A stretch of DNA of 64,000 nt from Pseudomonas maumuensis (GCF_019139675.1 NZ_CP077077.1:124001-188000), one strand, 5' to 3'. Positions 45,398-54,745 are shown, counted from the first letter of the stretch. Notes: generated by a model not told the origin, from the sequence alone. Numbers and translations: made by a program.

Positions 45398-45420
45398 ATG
45401 GGGCCTCCCAGAGGCCCCAT
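45398..45420. terminator. Bidirectional terminator between lysE-like and slipin genes
   Basis: ATGGGGCCTC-CCA-GAGGCCCCAT is a perfect 10-bp stem that just touches the slipin stop codon. Confidence 0.75.
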
Positions 45421-46172
45421 CAGCGCTGCCGATCGAGCAGCCCCTTGAGCAGATCCACCGGCAGTGGAAACACGATGGTCGAGCTCTTGTCCCCGGCAAT
45501 CGAACCCAGCGTCTGCATGTAGCGCAATTGCATCGCCCCCGGCTCCTTGCCCAGCATCTGCGCCGCCTGCATGAGTTTCTCCGACGCCTGCAACTCACCC
45601 TCGGCATGGATCACCTTGGCCCGGCGTTCGCGCTCGGCCTCGGCCTGGCGGGCGATGGCGCGGATCATCGATTCGTTGAGGTCGACGTGCTTGATCTCGA
45701 CGTTGGCCACCTTGATGCCCCAAGCGTCGGTCTGTGCATCCAGCACTTCGCGGATATCCGAGTTCAACTGTTCGCGCTCGGCCAGCAGTTCGTCCAGCTC
45801 GTGCTTGCCAAGCACCGCCCGCAAGGTGGTCTGGGCCAGCTGGCTGGTGGCGGCGAGGAAGTCCTCGACCTGGATGATCGCCTTCTGTGGGTCGAGTACG
45901 CGAAAGTACAGCACGGCGTTGACCTTGACCGAGACGTTGTCGCGGGTGATCACGTCCTGGGGCGGTACATCCAGCACCACGGTGCGCAGGTCGACGCGCA
46001 CCATCTGCTGGATCCCCGGAATCAGGATGATCAGGCCCGGGCCCTTGACCTGCCAGAAGCGCCCGAGCTGGAACACCACGCCGCGCTCGTACTCGCGCAG
46101 GATGCGCAGCGCCGACAGCAGCAGTACGGCCAGCAGCACCAGTACGGCGCTGAAACCGAATTGCATGAACAT
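45420..46172 (-). CDS. Slipin / SPFH-domain membrane protein
   Basis: The 250-residue stomatin-like protein has one N-terminal membrane helix, the SPFH/PHB domain (about 30-190; [36 protein letters not shown]) and a C-terminal helix rich in Ala and Glu. With NfeD-like proteases such proteins form rings that organise the membrane and control proteolysis. It follows an nfeD-like gene at 3 bp, forming the classic slipin-NfeD pair. Confidence 0.93.
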   Translation of the reverse strand: MFMQFGFSAVLVLLAVLLLSALRILREYERGVVFQLGRFWQVKGPGLIILIPGIQQMVRVDLRTVVLDVPPQDVITRDNVSVKVNAVLYFRVLDPQKAIIQVEDFLAATSQLAQTTLRAVLGKHELDELLAEREQLNSDIREVLDAQTDAWGIKVANVEIKHVDLNESMIRAIARQAEAERERRAKVIHAEGELQASEKLMQAAQMLGKEPGAMQLRYMQTLGSIAGDKSSTIVFPLPVDLLKGLLDRQR

Positions 46173-46175
46173 CGC

Positions 46176-47519
46176 TTACTCTCCTTGCGCCGTGGGCGCA
46201 GTGGCGCTGACCTCCAGGGTCACGCCATGACGGGCCGTCACCCGCACGTGCTGGCCAGGTTGCAGCGGTGTCGCGCACTGCACCTGCCACTGTTCGCCCT
46301 GGGCCTGTACCGAGCCGCAGAACGGGTTGTCGGTGCGCACCTGCGTCACCGTTACCAGGCTGCCCACCAGCCCGGCATCGCCGCTGACCAGGGCGCGCCG
46401 CCGCGCCTTCACCGCCATGCCCAGCACGCCGCCGAGCAACAGCGCCGAGAGCACTGCCAGGCTGACGATCAGCGCCAGCGGAATGCCGAAGCCTGGGGCG
46501 TCGGTGTCCATCAGGATCACCGCGCCGACGACGAAGGCGACGATACCGCCGAAGCCGACCACGCCGAAGCTGGGCAGGAACGCCTCGGCGACCATGAACG
46601 CCACCCCGAGCAGGATCAACGCCACCCCGGCATGGCTCACCGGTAGCAGTTGCAGGGCATACAGCGCCAGCAGCAGGCAGATGCCGCCGACCACGCCGCC
46701 GACCCCGGAGCCCGGGTTCATGAATTCGAACAGCAGGCCGTACACGCCGATCATGATCAGGATCAGCGCCACGCTGGGGTTGGTGATCACCGCGAGCAGG
46801 CGGGTGCGCCAGTCCGGCAGGTGTTCCACCACGCTGGCGCCAGCGGTCTGCAGGGATAGGGCCTGGCCGGCGACGGTCAGTGTTTGACCATCGAGCTGGC
46901 GCAGCAGGTCGGGCAGGTCAACGGCGACCAGGTCGATGACCTTCAGCCGCTGGGCTTCGCTGGCCGATAGGCTGACCGCCTCGCGCACGGCCTTTTCCGC
47001 CCAGTCGGCGTTGCGCCCGCGCAGTTGCGCCAGGCCGCGGATGTAGGCTGCGGCGTCGTTGACCTGTTTATGGGCAAGAGTGTCCTGTTCGCTGCTCGCA
47101 GCAGGTTTTTCGTCCTTGCCGGAGATACCGATCTGGACCGGCGTCGCCGCGCCCAGGTTGGTCCCCGGAGCCATGGCTGCCACGTGACTGGCGTAGAGGA
47201 TGTAGGTGCCGGCGCTGGCCGCCCTGGCACCGCCCGGGGCGACGTAGGTGGCCACCGGCACCGGGCTGGCGAGGATGGCCTTGATGATCTGGCGCATGGC
47301 GCTGTCCAGCCCGCCGGGGGTGTCGAGGCGGATCACCACCAGTTGCGCGCCTTGTGCCTGCGCCTGGTCCAGCCCACGCAGCAGATAGTCGGCGCTGGCC
47401 GGACCGATGGCGTCATCGACGCTCAATAGCCATACGCTTGCGCCAGGCGCGGTCTGGCCACCCGGGGCGAAGCCGAGCATCAACAGCAACAGCAGCATGC
47501 GCCAGCGCTGGGCGATCAC
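46176..47519 (-). CDS. NfeD-like membrane serine protease (ClpP class, long form)
   Basis: The 447-residue product has a signal segment, a ClpP-like protease domain (about 30-220, with the catalytic Ser in ARAASAGTYILYASHVAAM and the GTNLGAA block), four to five membrane helices (about 240-370) and a C-terminal NfeD OB-fold (about 380-445). It cleaves stomatin-type partners; the partner gene follows. The start is a GTG at 47519 behind GAGGTGA; ATG at 47498 is an alternative. Confidence 0.92.
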   Translation of the reverse strand: MIAQRWRMLLLLLMLGFAPGGQTAPGASVWLLSVDDAIGPASADYLLRGLDQAQAQGAQLVVIRLDTPGGLDSAMRQIIKAILASPVPVATYVAPGGARAASAGTYILYASHVAAMAPGTNLGAATPVQIGISGKDEKPAASSEQDTLAHKQVNDAAAYIRGLAQLRGRNADWAEKAVREAVSLSASEAQRLKVIDLVAVDLPDLLRQLDGQTLTVAGQALSLQTAGASVVEHLPDWRTRLLAVITNPSVALILIMIGVYGLLFEFMNPGSGVGGVVGGICLLLALYALQLLPVSHAGVALILLGVAFMVAEAFLPSFGVVGFGGIVAFVVGAVILMDTDAPGFGIPLALIVSLAVLSALLLGGVLGMAVKARRRALVSGDAGLVGSLVTVTQVRTDNPFCGSVQAQGEQWQVQCATPLQPGQHVRVTARHGVTLEVSATAPTAQGE

Positions 47520-47615
47520 CTGTCGTCACCTCATGCGGACCTGTCCTTGAAGTTTAGCCGTGGCTGCCGGGCCACGGCCTAAACTTGAGGATGGGGGCAA
47601 AACCGGAGGTGCATC

Positions 47616-48074
47616 ATGCGTATGGCCAAGACCCTTCAGCAGCGCCTGGACCAGGCCAACTGCGACTACGACATCATTCCCCATCCCCATTCGGCCACCA
47701 GCCTGGAGTCGGCGCGCACGGCCGGCGTACCCGCCGAGCGGGTCGCCAAGTCAGTGATGCTCGATGACCGCCATGGCAACTTCATCATGGCCGTGCTGCC
47801 GGCCAACCGGCATCTGGACATGACCGAGGTGCGCATGACCGGCGCCTGGCAGCTGACCCGCGAAAGCAACCTGCCGAGCCTGTTCGGCGATTGCGAGCGC
47901 GGCGCCATCCCGGCCCTGGGCGACGCCTACAACATTCCCATGCTGCTCGACCGGAGTCTTACCCGCCAGGGCGATGTCTACCTCGAGGCAGGTGACCACG
48001 ATCATCTGATCCACATGAGCATGGAGCAATACTTGAAGCTGGTGCCGCACGCCGAAGTGCGCGAATTGAGCTGA
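47616..48074 (+). CDS. YbaK/EbsC-type aminoacyl-tRNA deacylase
   Basis: The 152-residue single-domain protein of the YbaK/ProX family has HSATSLESARTAGVPAERVA and the conserved lysine in AKSVMLDD. These proteins hydrolyse mischarged tRNAs (Cys- or Ala-tRNA(Pro) and others). CGGAGG precedes the ATG. Which mischarged tRNA it edits is not clear. Confidence 0.87.
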   Translation: MRMAKTLQQRLDQANCDYDIIPHPHSATSLESARTAGVPAERVAKSVMLDDRHGNFIMAVLPANRHLDMTEVRMTGAWQLTRESNLPSLFGDCERGAIPALGDAYNIPMLLDRSLTRQGDVYLEAGDHDHLIHMSMEQYLKLVPHAEVRELS

Positions 48075-48133
48075 TGCTCGCAACCAACGCCGGGTTGGCG
48101 TCGTCGACGACCCGCCCGGCCCGAGGAGGAATC

Positions 48134-48376
48134 ATGGAAGCACCGAACCATCCATTTGCCGACCTGTTCAAGCAACTGGGGCTGGCGGACGATGCCACCA
48201 GCATCGACCAGTTCATCACCACTCATTCGCCGTTGAAGAACGAAATCAAGCTGGTGGATGCGCCGTTCTGGACCGAGGCGCAAAGAGCCTTTTTGAAGGA
48301 AAGCATCATAGAGGACGCCGATTGGGCGGTACCCTTCGACCAACTCAACGAAGCGCTGCGTCGCCCCCGCAAATAA
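48134..48376 (+). CDS. DUF2789 family small protein
   Basis: The 80-residue protein begins MEAPNHPFADLFKQLGLADD and has FWTEAQRAFLKESIIEDADW. It matches DUF2789, a small helical family of unknown function in gamma-proteobacteria. GAGGAGG precedes the ATG at 48134; the earlier ATG at 48074 is not used. Confidence 0.85.
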   Translation: MEAPNHPFADLFKQLGLADDATSIDQFITTHSPLKNEIKLVDAPFWTEAQRAFLKESIIEDADWAVPFDQLNEALRRPRK

Positions 48377-48446
48377 AGCGCCGAGCGGCACCTGATGGGT
48401 GATCGGGCCGTTGCTATGCTCAGGTAAAACAAGAGGGGATGGCGCA

Positions 48447-49085
48447 ATGAAAGATCCCTACGCACCAGGATTCTGGTGCACCGTGACGATCCTGGGCACC
48501 CTGACCGCCGGCTACTTCTACGGTATCCGGCACACCCACCAGATGAACCAGGCCGTGCAGTTTCTCTATGCCGCCGCCGCCGTGACCGCGGCGGTGGCGC
48601 TCTGCGGCCTGGCATGGATCGCCTGGCAGCATTTGCACCTGAACAAGCGTGAGGTGGCCCAGGGGCGAACGTTGCTGACCATCTGGAACACCAAGGTCGC
48701 CCTGCGCCGGGTCGAGACGGTGTTCGACCGCTATTTTTGGGGTAGCTACTGGCACTCCGGGCGCACCTTCGAGGAGGTGATGGGCGAGCTCAAGGGCACG
48801 CCGCTGGAGCAGAGCCTCGATGCCCTCAAGCGCCAGTGCCGGGAGCTCGACCGCGAGGTTCACGACCACCACCATCATTGGTTGGCCAATGCCCGCGACC
48901 TGTCCAGCGTGGCCACGGCGATGGCCCGCGAACGCTACCAGCTGGACCTGTGCGATGCCCCGGTGCGCGACGGCGGCAATACCGCCGTGCTCAATCGCGA
49001 TCTGGAAGTGCTGGTGTACACCTGGTCGGCGCGCCTGCGCAGCTTCGACCATCAACTGGACGAGCTGGAGCGCGCTTACCACTGA
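48447..49085 (+). CDS. Membrane protein of unknown function with two N-terminal helices
   Basis: The 212-residue protein has two membrane segments (about 10-30 and 38-58) and a cytoplasmic helical part with a His run (EVHDHHHHWLANARDLSSVA) and Trp-rich YFWGSYWHSGRTFEEV. I do not recognise a family. The start at 48447 follows GAGGGG. It stands alone between DUF2789 and a convergent CBS gene. Confidence 0.75.
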   Translation: MKDPYAPGFWCTVTILGTLTAGYFYGIRHTHQMNQAVQFLYAAAAVTAAVALCGLAWIAWQHLHLNKREVAQGRTLLTIWNTKVALRRVETVFDRYFWGSYWHSGRTFEEVMGELKGTPLEQSLDALKRQCRELDREVHDHHHHWLANARDLSSVATAMARERYQLDLCDAPVRDGGNTAVLNRDLEVLVYTWSARLRSFDHQLDELERAYH

Positions 49086-49091
49086 AGGAGA

Positions 49092-49529
49092 TCATTCGCC
49101 GCGGATGTATTGCTCGAGCTGCAGGATCAGGTTGGCCTGCTCGGCGATGGTTTCTTTCACAAGGTCGCCAATCGACAAAAGCCCCAGCAGCTTGCCGTTA
49201 TCCACTACGGGCAGGTGGCGCAGATGGCGGTTGGTCATCAGGTTCATGCAGTACTCGAGGTTCTGCTTGGGCTCCACGGTGACCACCGGCGAACTCATGA
49301 TTTCCCGTACTGGCGTTGCAGCCGATGAGCGCCCCTTGAGCACCAGCTTGCGGGCATAGTCGCGCTCGCTGACGATGCCGACGACCTGGTCGTTTTCCAT
49401 CACCGGCAATGCACCGACGTTCTTCTCCGCCAGCAGCTTCAAGGCATCCAGCACCGAGTCATCCGGGCTGATGGTGTAGACGGTCTGATGCTGGGACTTG
49501 GCTTTGAGGATTTGTTCGACGTTCTTCAT
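49092..49529 (-). CDS. Tandem CBS-domain protein
   Basis: The 145-residue protein consists of two CBS motifs (about 8-65 and 75-135; VGALPVMENDQVVGIVSERD, HLRHLPVVDNGKLLGLLSIG). Such stand-alone pairs bind AMP/ATP/NAD-type ligands and sense energy state. The target is unknown. The start MKNVEQILKAK at 49529 is the usual one; the longer frame is not needed. Confidence 0.88.
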   Translation of the reverse strand: MKNVEQILKAKSQHQTVYTISPDDSVLDALKLLAEKNVGALPVMENDQVVGIVSERDYARKLVLKGRSSAATPVREIMSSPVVTVEPKQNLEYCMNLMTNRHLRHLPVVDNGKLLGLLSIGDLVKETIAEQANLILQLEQYIRGE

Positions 49530-49668
49530 ACGGGCCTCGGTGGGTGAAAAAGCGCGGTGTCGGAGTAAATAAAGCATCCGGCACGGCGCTCTGCACGGCA
49601 ATGCAGGAAACGGCATCGAGGTGATTGAAAAACGTCATCGGTGAAGCGGGGCTGCTGCGCCGCCCAAT

Positions 49669-49750
49669 CGCCGGCAAGCCGGCTCCCACATCGATCGCGC
49701 CATCTTCAAGGTCAGCGCTGTACCTGTGGGAGCCGGCTTGCCGGCGATGA
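49669..49750. repeat. REP pair
   Basis: ATCGCCGGCAAGCCGGCTCC at about 49669-49688 faces GTGGGAGCCGGCTTGCCGGC at about 49728-49747, about 40 bp apart. It lies in the 260-bp gap between the CBS gene and the peptidase gene, which run in the same direction. Confidence 0.8.
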
Positions 49751-49789
49751 AGCCAGTGAAAAGCCCGCAAAGCGGCCCTTTGAGAAGGC

Positions 49790-51520
49790 TCAGAGCTTCG
49801 GCATCTGCCCGATCCGCGCCACCATCTCGCTGACGATCTGCAGGTCGAGCATGAACTGCTCCACGGTCTTGAACTCGTTGTCGTTGTGCCCGGTGTACTT
49901 CACATCCGGCATGGCCAGGCCGAACTGCACGCCGTTGGGCAGGTCGTGTACCGAGGTGGCGCCGGCGGAAGTGCCGTACTCGTGCTTCATGCCCAGGTTC
50001 TCGCTGGCCACGGCCAGCAGGGCCTTGACCCACTCGCCCTCGGGGTTGCGGTACATCGGCTCGTCCATGCTGTAGTCGAAGGCCACCTTGGTCTGGCTCT
50101 TGGCAACCCAGCTGTCGAGCTTGCCGGAGATCTCACCCTTGAGGGTGTCGAGCGACTTGCCTTTGGGAATGCGCAGGTTCACCGCCAGCTTCAGCGCCTT
50201 GTCATCCAGGCCGACGAAGGTCAGCGAGGTGGTCAGCGGGCCCATGAAGTCGTCCTTGAAGCCGACGCCGAGCTTGTTGCCCAGGTAGTCCAGGCCCCAG
50301 TTGTCGGCGGCGTAACGGGCGGCGTCGGTGATGTGGTTGTGCTTGAGCGGCACGTCCTTGCCCAGGCCATTGAGGAAGTCGAGCATGCGCGCCACCGGGT
50401 TGACACCGGACTCGGGCTCGGAGGAGTGCGCCGACACGCCGGTCACGGTCAGCAGCACCTGCTTGCCGTCGACCTTGGCGTCGATGCTGAAGTCGCCACC
50501 ATGGCGTTTGGCGTAGGCCGCGCCGGCCTTGTTCAGCGCCTTGGCCAGGTCGGCCGGCTTGTCGCTGGTCAGTGTCGCCACCGAGCTGCCGGGGATCTGG
50601 TTGGTGGCCAGGCCGCCGGTGAGGTTGATCACCTCGGCGCCTTTGCCATCACCGGCACGCTTGGCGAAGGTGGCCATGACGGTGCCGTAGCCCTTCTCGG
50701 CGATCACCACCGGGTAGCCGCCGTCCAGCGCCAGGTTGTAGTCGGGGGTGGCGTTGCGTTCGAAGTAGTAGGGGATGGCGTCACCGGTGGTTTCCTCGGT
50801 GGTGTCCACCAGCAGCTTGAACTGGCGCGCCAGCGGCAGCTTTTCGTCCTTGGCTACTTTCAGCGCGTAGAGCGCCACGACGATGCCGTTCTTGTCGTCC
50901 TCGGTGCCGCGGCCGTACATGCGGTCGCCCACTAGGGTGACCTTGAACGGGTCGAGCTTGGTGCCGTCCTTGAGCTTCCAGTTTTCCGGGGTGACCGGCA
51001 CCACGTCGGCATGGGCATGGATGCCGATGACTTCCTTGCCTTCGCCCAAGGTGATCTCGTAGACGCGGTTGTCGATATTGCGGAACTGCAGGCCAAAGCC
51101 CTCCGCCAGGGCCTTGATCTTGTCGGCGATCTTGAGGAATTCCGGGTTCTCGTGCTGCGGCACGCCCTCTTTGCGAACGGTCGGGATCTCCACCAGCTCG
51201 CGCAGGGTCTCCTTGGCGGCCTTGCCGTACTTGATGCGGGTGTACAGGCCCAGCAGACGGTTGATCTCGTCCTGTTGCTCGGCAGCCAGCGGCTTGCCGG
51301 CCAGGTACAGCTTGAGGGTGTCGTCCAGCTTGTCGGCCTTGGCCAGGTCGCTGCCGGCCAGCTTGCCGAGGAACTGCTTGAAGTCCGCCGGGTCGCTGCC
51401 GTCGTAGGCCTTGATGATGGCGGCGGACTGCTGCTGGGAGAGGTTGGCCTGGGCCGGGATCGAGAACATGGCCACGCTGGCCAGCAGGAGCGATGCGGCG
51501 GATAGCTTGGTAAATGGCAT
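49790..51520 (-). CDS. Exported M20-family dipeptidase
   Basis: The 576-residue product has a signal peptide (MPFTKLSAASLLLASVAMFS) and an M20/PepV-type metallopeptidase. Metal ligands and catalytic residues are in GIHAHADVVPV, GRGTEDDKNG and DTTEETTGDAIPYYF, with a lid domain and the final His in TGHNDNEFKTVEQF. It should cleave dipeptides in the periplasm. An ATG four codons earlier overlaps the ribosome site AAAGGA, so 51520 is preferred. Confidence 0.9.
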   Translation of the reverse strand: MPFTKLSAASLLLASVAMFSIPAQANLSQQQSAAIIKAYDGSDPADFKQFLGKLAGSDLAKADKLDDTLKLYLAGKPLAAEQQDEINRLLGLYTRIKYGKAAKETLRELVEIPTVRKEGVPQHENPEFLKIADKIKALAEGFGLQFRNIDNRVYEITLGEGKEVIGIHAHADVVPVTPENWKLKDGTKLDPFKVTLVGDRMYGRGTEDDKNGIVVALYALKVAKDEKLPLARQFKLLVDTTEETTGDAIPYYFERNATPDYNLALDGGYPVVIAEKGYGTVMATFAKRAGDGKGAEVINLTGGLATNQIPGSSVATLTSDKPADLAKALNKAGAAYAKRHGGDFSIDAKVDGKQVLLTVTGVSAHSSEPESGVNPVARMLDFLNGLGKDVPLKHNHITDAARYAADNWGLDYLGNKLGVGFKDDFMGPLTTSLTFVGLDDKALKLAVNLRIPKGKSLDTLKGEISGKLDSWVAKSQTKVAFDYSMDEPMYRNPEGEWVKALLAVASENLGMKHEYGTSAGATSVHDLPNGVQFGLAMPDVKYTGHNDNEFKTVEQFMLDLQIVSEMVARIGQMPKL

Positions 51521-51681
51521 GGGTGTGCGCATTCCTTTGCAAGGGGGGGAGGGTGACCGTTTACGCAAACGGAAGATGCCCACGCTATCACCAATGACCA
51601 CTGGCGCGGGAGAGGTGGCAATGTGCATTTCTGCACAAACGTGCAAGCTTTCACCTACGGCGCGGCCTGCAGCTTTATGAC

Positions 51682-51700
51682 AAAAATGCGTATCATTAGC
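51682..51700 (+). promoter_or_regulatory. Candidate Fur box before the DUF3857 gene
   Basis: AAAAATGCGTATCATTAGC matches 13 of 19 positions of the Fur consensus, including the TATCATTA half. It ends 40 bp before the start codon. Iron control of this gene is an inference. Confidence 0.5.
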
Positions 51701-51740
51701 GTTTTTCGTAATAACCCCTGCTTTACAGAGAAGGATCCTC

Positions 51741-53591
51741 ATGTTCACGTCTTACCTTGCACCCCTGGCCGGGGTGTTGGCCTTCACCCTTGCCTGCATC
51801 GCGCCCGCCCAGGCCCGTGACGACGGCACCGACCATTCCCTCACCCTGGAAAAGGTCGTGCAGACCTTCACCGTGCAGACCGACGGCAGCTTCCAGGTGG
51901 CGGTCGAGTCGATCTCGCGCATCAACGAAGAGCGGGCCATCCAAGCCAAGGCCCAGCAGGCGCTGAGCTACAACCGCTCGTACGAAACCCTGGAGGTCGA
52001 CGAAGCCTTCACGCAGAAGCCCGACGGGCGCAAGGTCATGGTGGAGGCCGCGCAGATCAAGGAGCAGCAGGAGCAGGCGTCCACCTACGCGCCGATGTTC
52101 CAGGACTCCCGGGTCAAGGTGGTGATCTTCCCGGAAGTGGCCGTCGGTGATCGCCTGGTGTTGCGCTACAAGCGCCATCGCAGCACTGCGCTGTTCCCTG
52201 GCCACTTCGAGGACCTCACCGGCCCGGATTTCCACCCCGTGGAGCAGTTCTCGCTGATCTACGACCTGCCGGCGGATCTGCCGCTGTACGCCGATGCTCG
52301 TGGCTTCAAGGCGTCCACCCCCAAGGCCGGCAAGGGCCGCAAGGTCTACCGCTGGGACTTCGTGCCCACCGACCGGGCCAGGATCGAGGCGAGCGCCGTG
52401 TCCTACCTCGACTACGGCCAGTACCTCGCGGTCTCGACCTTCAAGGACTACGCCGGGCTTGCCGCCAGCTACCAGGCGCGCGCCGGCGTGGAAGTGACGC
52501 CGGCCATCGCCGCACTGGCCGAGCAACTGACGGCGAACCTGCCCGATGCCCGGGCCAAGGCGCTCAAGCTCAGCGACTGGGTACGTGAGAACATCCGCTA
52601 CGTGGCGGTCTATGTCGGTGCCGGCGGGGTGGTCCCGCATTCGGCGCAGAGCGTGCTGGACAACCGCTATGGCGACTGCAAGGACCATGTCGCCCTGCTC
52701 GAGGCGTTGCTCAAGGCCGCGGCCATCGAAAGCTCGCCTGCCCTGATCAACCTCGGCAATGCCTACCATCTGCCCAAGGTGCCGACCCTGGGCGTGCTCA
52801 ACCATGTGCTCACCTACGTGCCGAGCCTGGACCTGTACCTGGACTCGACCGATCCGTCGGTGGCCGCTGGCTACCTGCCGCTGATGGACCTGGACAAGAC
52901 CACGCTGCTGACGGCCTCGGGCGCGTTCGGCAAGACTCCGGCTTCGCAGTTCGGCAAGCAGGTCGGTGAGATGCTGTTCAAGGTGAAGGGCACGGGTGCC
53001 GCGGACTTTACCGGTACTTCGACGATCGAGGGTTGGGCCAGCGAGGTCAACCGCTATGGCGCCAAGTCGATGAAGCCAGCCGACCTAGACCGCATGGTCG
53101 AGCAGGTGCTCAATGCCTACGGGCAGCGGGGTAGCGGCAAGATCCTGATCCAGCCATCGGTGGCGCCGGAGCACTTCCGCAGCCAGGTCCAGGGCCATAC
53201 CGAGAACCTGGTGAACCTGCCAGGCCCAGTGGGGCTTCCGGCGCTGAGCAGCCTGGCTGGCGGCATCTCGCAGATGGTCTATGGCTTTGCCGCGGAAAAC
53301 GAACGCACCCAGGGCTTCGTCTGCATTTCCAACGAAACGGTGGAGCAGTCGCGCTTCGAGTTCCCTGCCGAAGTCACCGTCCTGGCGACGCCCAAGGCCG
53401 TCGCCGTGAAGGAAGGCAGCTTCGACTACAGCGCGCGGTATACCCGCGATGGCAATGCCGTGGTGGTCGAGCGGCGCATGCAGTTCAAGCATCCGACGGC
53501 AGTGTGTACGCCTGAGGAGTTCAAGGCGATGAAGCCGGTCATCGAGGCCATGGTCCGGGACCTGCAGGGCCAGATCATCGTGCAGGGCTGA
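51741..53591 (+). CDS. Exported DUF3857 / transglutaminase-like protein
   Basis: The 616-residue product has a signal peptide (about 1-25), a DUF3857 beta domain (about 35-240) and a transglutaminase-like core (about 255-370). The Cys is in NRYGDCKDHVALLEALL, the His in VLNHVLTYV and the Asp in LYLDSTD, so the catalytic triad seems intact. A C-terminal beta domain follows. Such proteins are periplasmic, with unknown substrates; peptide crosslinking or cleavage is likely. A candidate Fur box lies upstream and a terminator follows. Confidence 0.88.
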   Translation: MFTSYLAPLAGVLAFTLACIAPAQARDDGTDHSLTLEKVVQTFTVQTDGSFQVAVESISRINEERAIQAKAQQALSYNRSYETLEVDEAFTQKPDGRKVMVEAAQIKEQQEQASTYAPMFQDSRVKVVIFPEVAVGDRLVLRYKRHRSTALFPGHFEDLTGPDFHPVEQFSLIYDLPADLPLYADARGFKASTPKAGKGRKVYRWDFVPTDRARIEASAVSYLDYGQYLAVSTFKDYAGLAASYQARAGVEVTPAIAALAEQLTANLPDARAKALKLSDWVRENIRYVAVYVGAGGVVPHSAQSVLDNRYGDCKDHVALLEALLKAAAIESSPALINLGNAYHLPKVPTLGVLNHVLTYVPSLDLYLDSTDPSVAAGYLPLMDLDKTTLLTASGAFGKTPASQFGKQVGEMLFKVKGTGAADFTGTSTIEGWASEVNRYGAKSMKPADLDRMVEQVLNAYGQRGSGKILIQPSVAPEHFRSQVQGHTENLVNLPGPVGLPALSSLAGGISQMVYGFAAENERTQGFVCISNETVEQSRFEFPAEVTVLATPKAVAVKEGSFDYSARYTRDGNAVVVERRMQFKHPTAVCTPEEFKAMKPVIEAMVRDLQGQIIVQG

Positions 53592-53605
53592 AGCCCGTAA
53601 ACGCA

Positions 53606-53637
53606 AAAGCCCCGCCAGAGTGACTGCGCGGGGCTTT
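53606..53637 (+). terminator. Terminator after the DUF3857 gene
   Basis: AAAGCCCCGC-(12 bp)-GCGGGGCTTT; a perfect 10-bp stem, with a further T-rich stretch behind. Confidence 0.85.
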
Positions 53638-53682
53638 GCTTTTGCCGTCACCGTGGCAACACGTGGGTGACGGTTGATGTCA

Positions 53683-53759
53683 TGGCGCACTCGGCGGGAT
53701 TCGAACCCACGACCCCTGCCTTCGGAGGGCAGTACTCTATCCAGCTGAGCTACGAGTGC
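53683..53759 (-). tRNA. tRNA-Arg (anticodon CCG)
   Basis: The minus strand begins GCACTCGTAGCTCAGCTGGA and has anticodon stem CTGCC-CTCCGAA-GGCAG, so the anticodon is CCG (reads CGG, Arg). The T arm has GGTTCGAATCC, the acceptor stem GCACTCG/CGAGTGC closes, and CCA is encoded. Length is 77 with CCA. Confidence 0.96.
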
Positions 53760-53958
53760 AACGGGCCGCATCATACCCATCTGCGTCGAGGACGTCCATC
53801 GCCTTGATCTGTGGCTGTTTTTCCACGGCATCGGGGGAGCCGGCGATTGCCCGGCGAGTCCGCCCCGACCGGTGCGAGGCTTGGGTGCGCAACGGTCTAT
53901 CCATATGCGATATCGATATTTCACAGGGCAGACTTAGGCTCGCTATCTTCTTGCTACA

Positions 53959-53974
53959 ACTTGTTATAACAAGT
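53959..53974 (+). promoter_or_regulatory. HutC/GntR-type operator palindrome
   Basis: ACTTGTTATAACAAGT is a perfect 16-bp palindrome with the HutC-subfamily core GT-N-TA-N-AC. It lies 22 bp before the ATG of the adjacent HutC-type regulator and contains TATAAC, a possible -10 element. Autorepression of the whole operon is the simplest reading. Confidence 0.75.
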
Positions 53975-53995
53975 CAGATCACAGCGAAGACGACC

Positions 53996-54745
53996 ATGGC
54001 CGAATTGCTTCCCCTCTCTCCCGTACCGCTCTATACCCAGCTCAAGGACTTGCTGCGCGAGCGCATCCTCGACGGCAGCTACCCACCGCACAGCCGCATG
54101 CCCTCGGAAAACGAGCTGGGCAAGGCGTTCGACGTCAGCCGCATCACCGTGCGCCAGGCGCTGGGCGACCTGCAGAAGGAAGGGCTGATCTTCAAGATCC
54201 ACGGCAAGGGCACCTTCGTCGCCAAGCCCAAGGCATTCCAGAACGTCAGCACCCTGCAGGGGCTGGCCGAGTCGATGACGCAAATGGGCTACGAAGTGCT
54301 CAACCGCCTGCGCAGCCTGCGCCATGTGCCAGCCAGTGCCCTGGTGGCGGCACGCCTGCAGGTCGAGGAGGGCAGCCTGGTCACCGAGATCCGCCGGGTG
54401 CGCCTGATCAACCGCGAGCCGGTGTCGCTGGAAATCACTTGGCTGCCCAAGGCGGTCGGGGAAAAGCTGGAGAAGGCCGACCTGGTCACCCGCGACATCT
54501 TCCTGCTGCTGGAGAACGACTGCGGCATCGCCCTCGGCCATGCCGACCTGGCCATCGACGCGGTGCTTGCCGACAGCGACCTCACCCAGGCGCTGGAGGT
54601 GGAGGAGGGCTCGCCGATCATGCGCATCGAGCGCCTTACCCACACCGCCGACGGCGCGCCGCTGGACTTCGAGCACCTCTACTACCGGGGCGATGCCTTC
54701 CAGTACCGCCTGCGCATCGACCGCCAGAAAGGGGGCAAGGCATGA
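53996..54745 (+). CDS. GntR-family (HutC subfamily) transcriptional regulator
   Basis: The 249-residue product has an N-terminal winged helix (about 8-75; PLYTQLKDLLRERILDGSYP, SRITVRQALGDLQKEGLIFK) and a UTRA effector domain (about 95-240). HutC-type regulators usually repress catabolic or transport operons until a small molecule binds. The start at 53996 (MAELLPLSPVPLYTQ) is the family start. Its stop overlaps the start of the flavoprotein gene (ATGA), so regulator and enzyme genes form one unit. Confidence 0.93.
   Translation: MAELLPLSPVPLYTQLKDLLRERILDGSYPPHSRMPSENELGKAFDVSRITVRQALGDLQKEGLIFKIHGKGTFVAKPKAFQNVSTLQGLAESMTQMGYEVLNRLRSLRHVPASALVAARLQVEEGSLVTEIRRVRLINREPVSLEITWLPKAVGEKLEKADLVTRDIFLLLENDCGIALGHADLAIDAVLADSDLTQALEVEEGSPIMRIERLTHTADGAPLDFEHLYYRGDAFQYRLRIDRQKGGKA

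Noticed and set aside
53683..53759. tRNA-Arg as an island attachment site
   Set aside because: No integrase gene and no direct repeat of the tRNA 3' end were found in the window.
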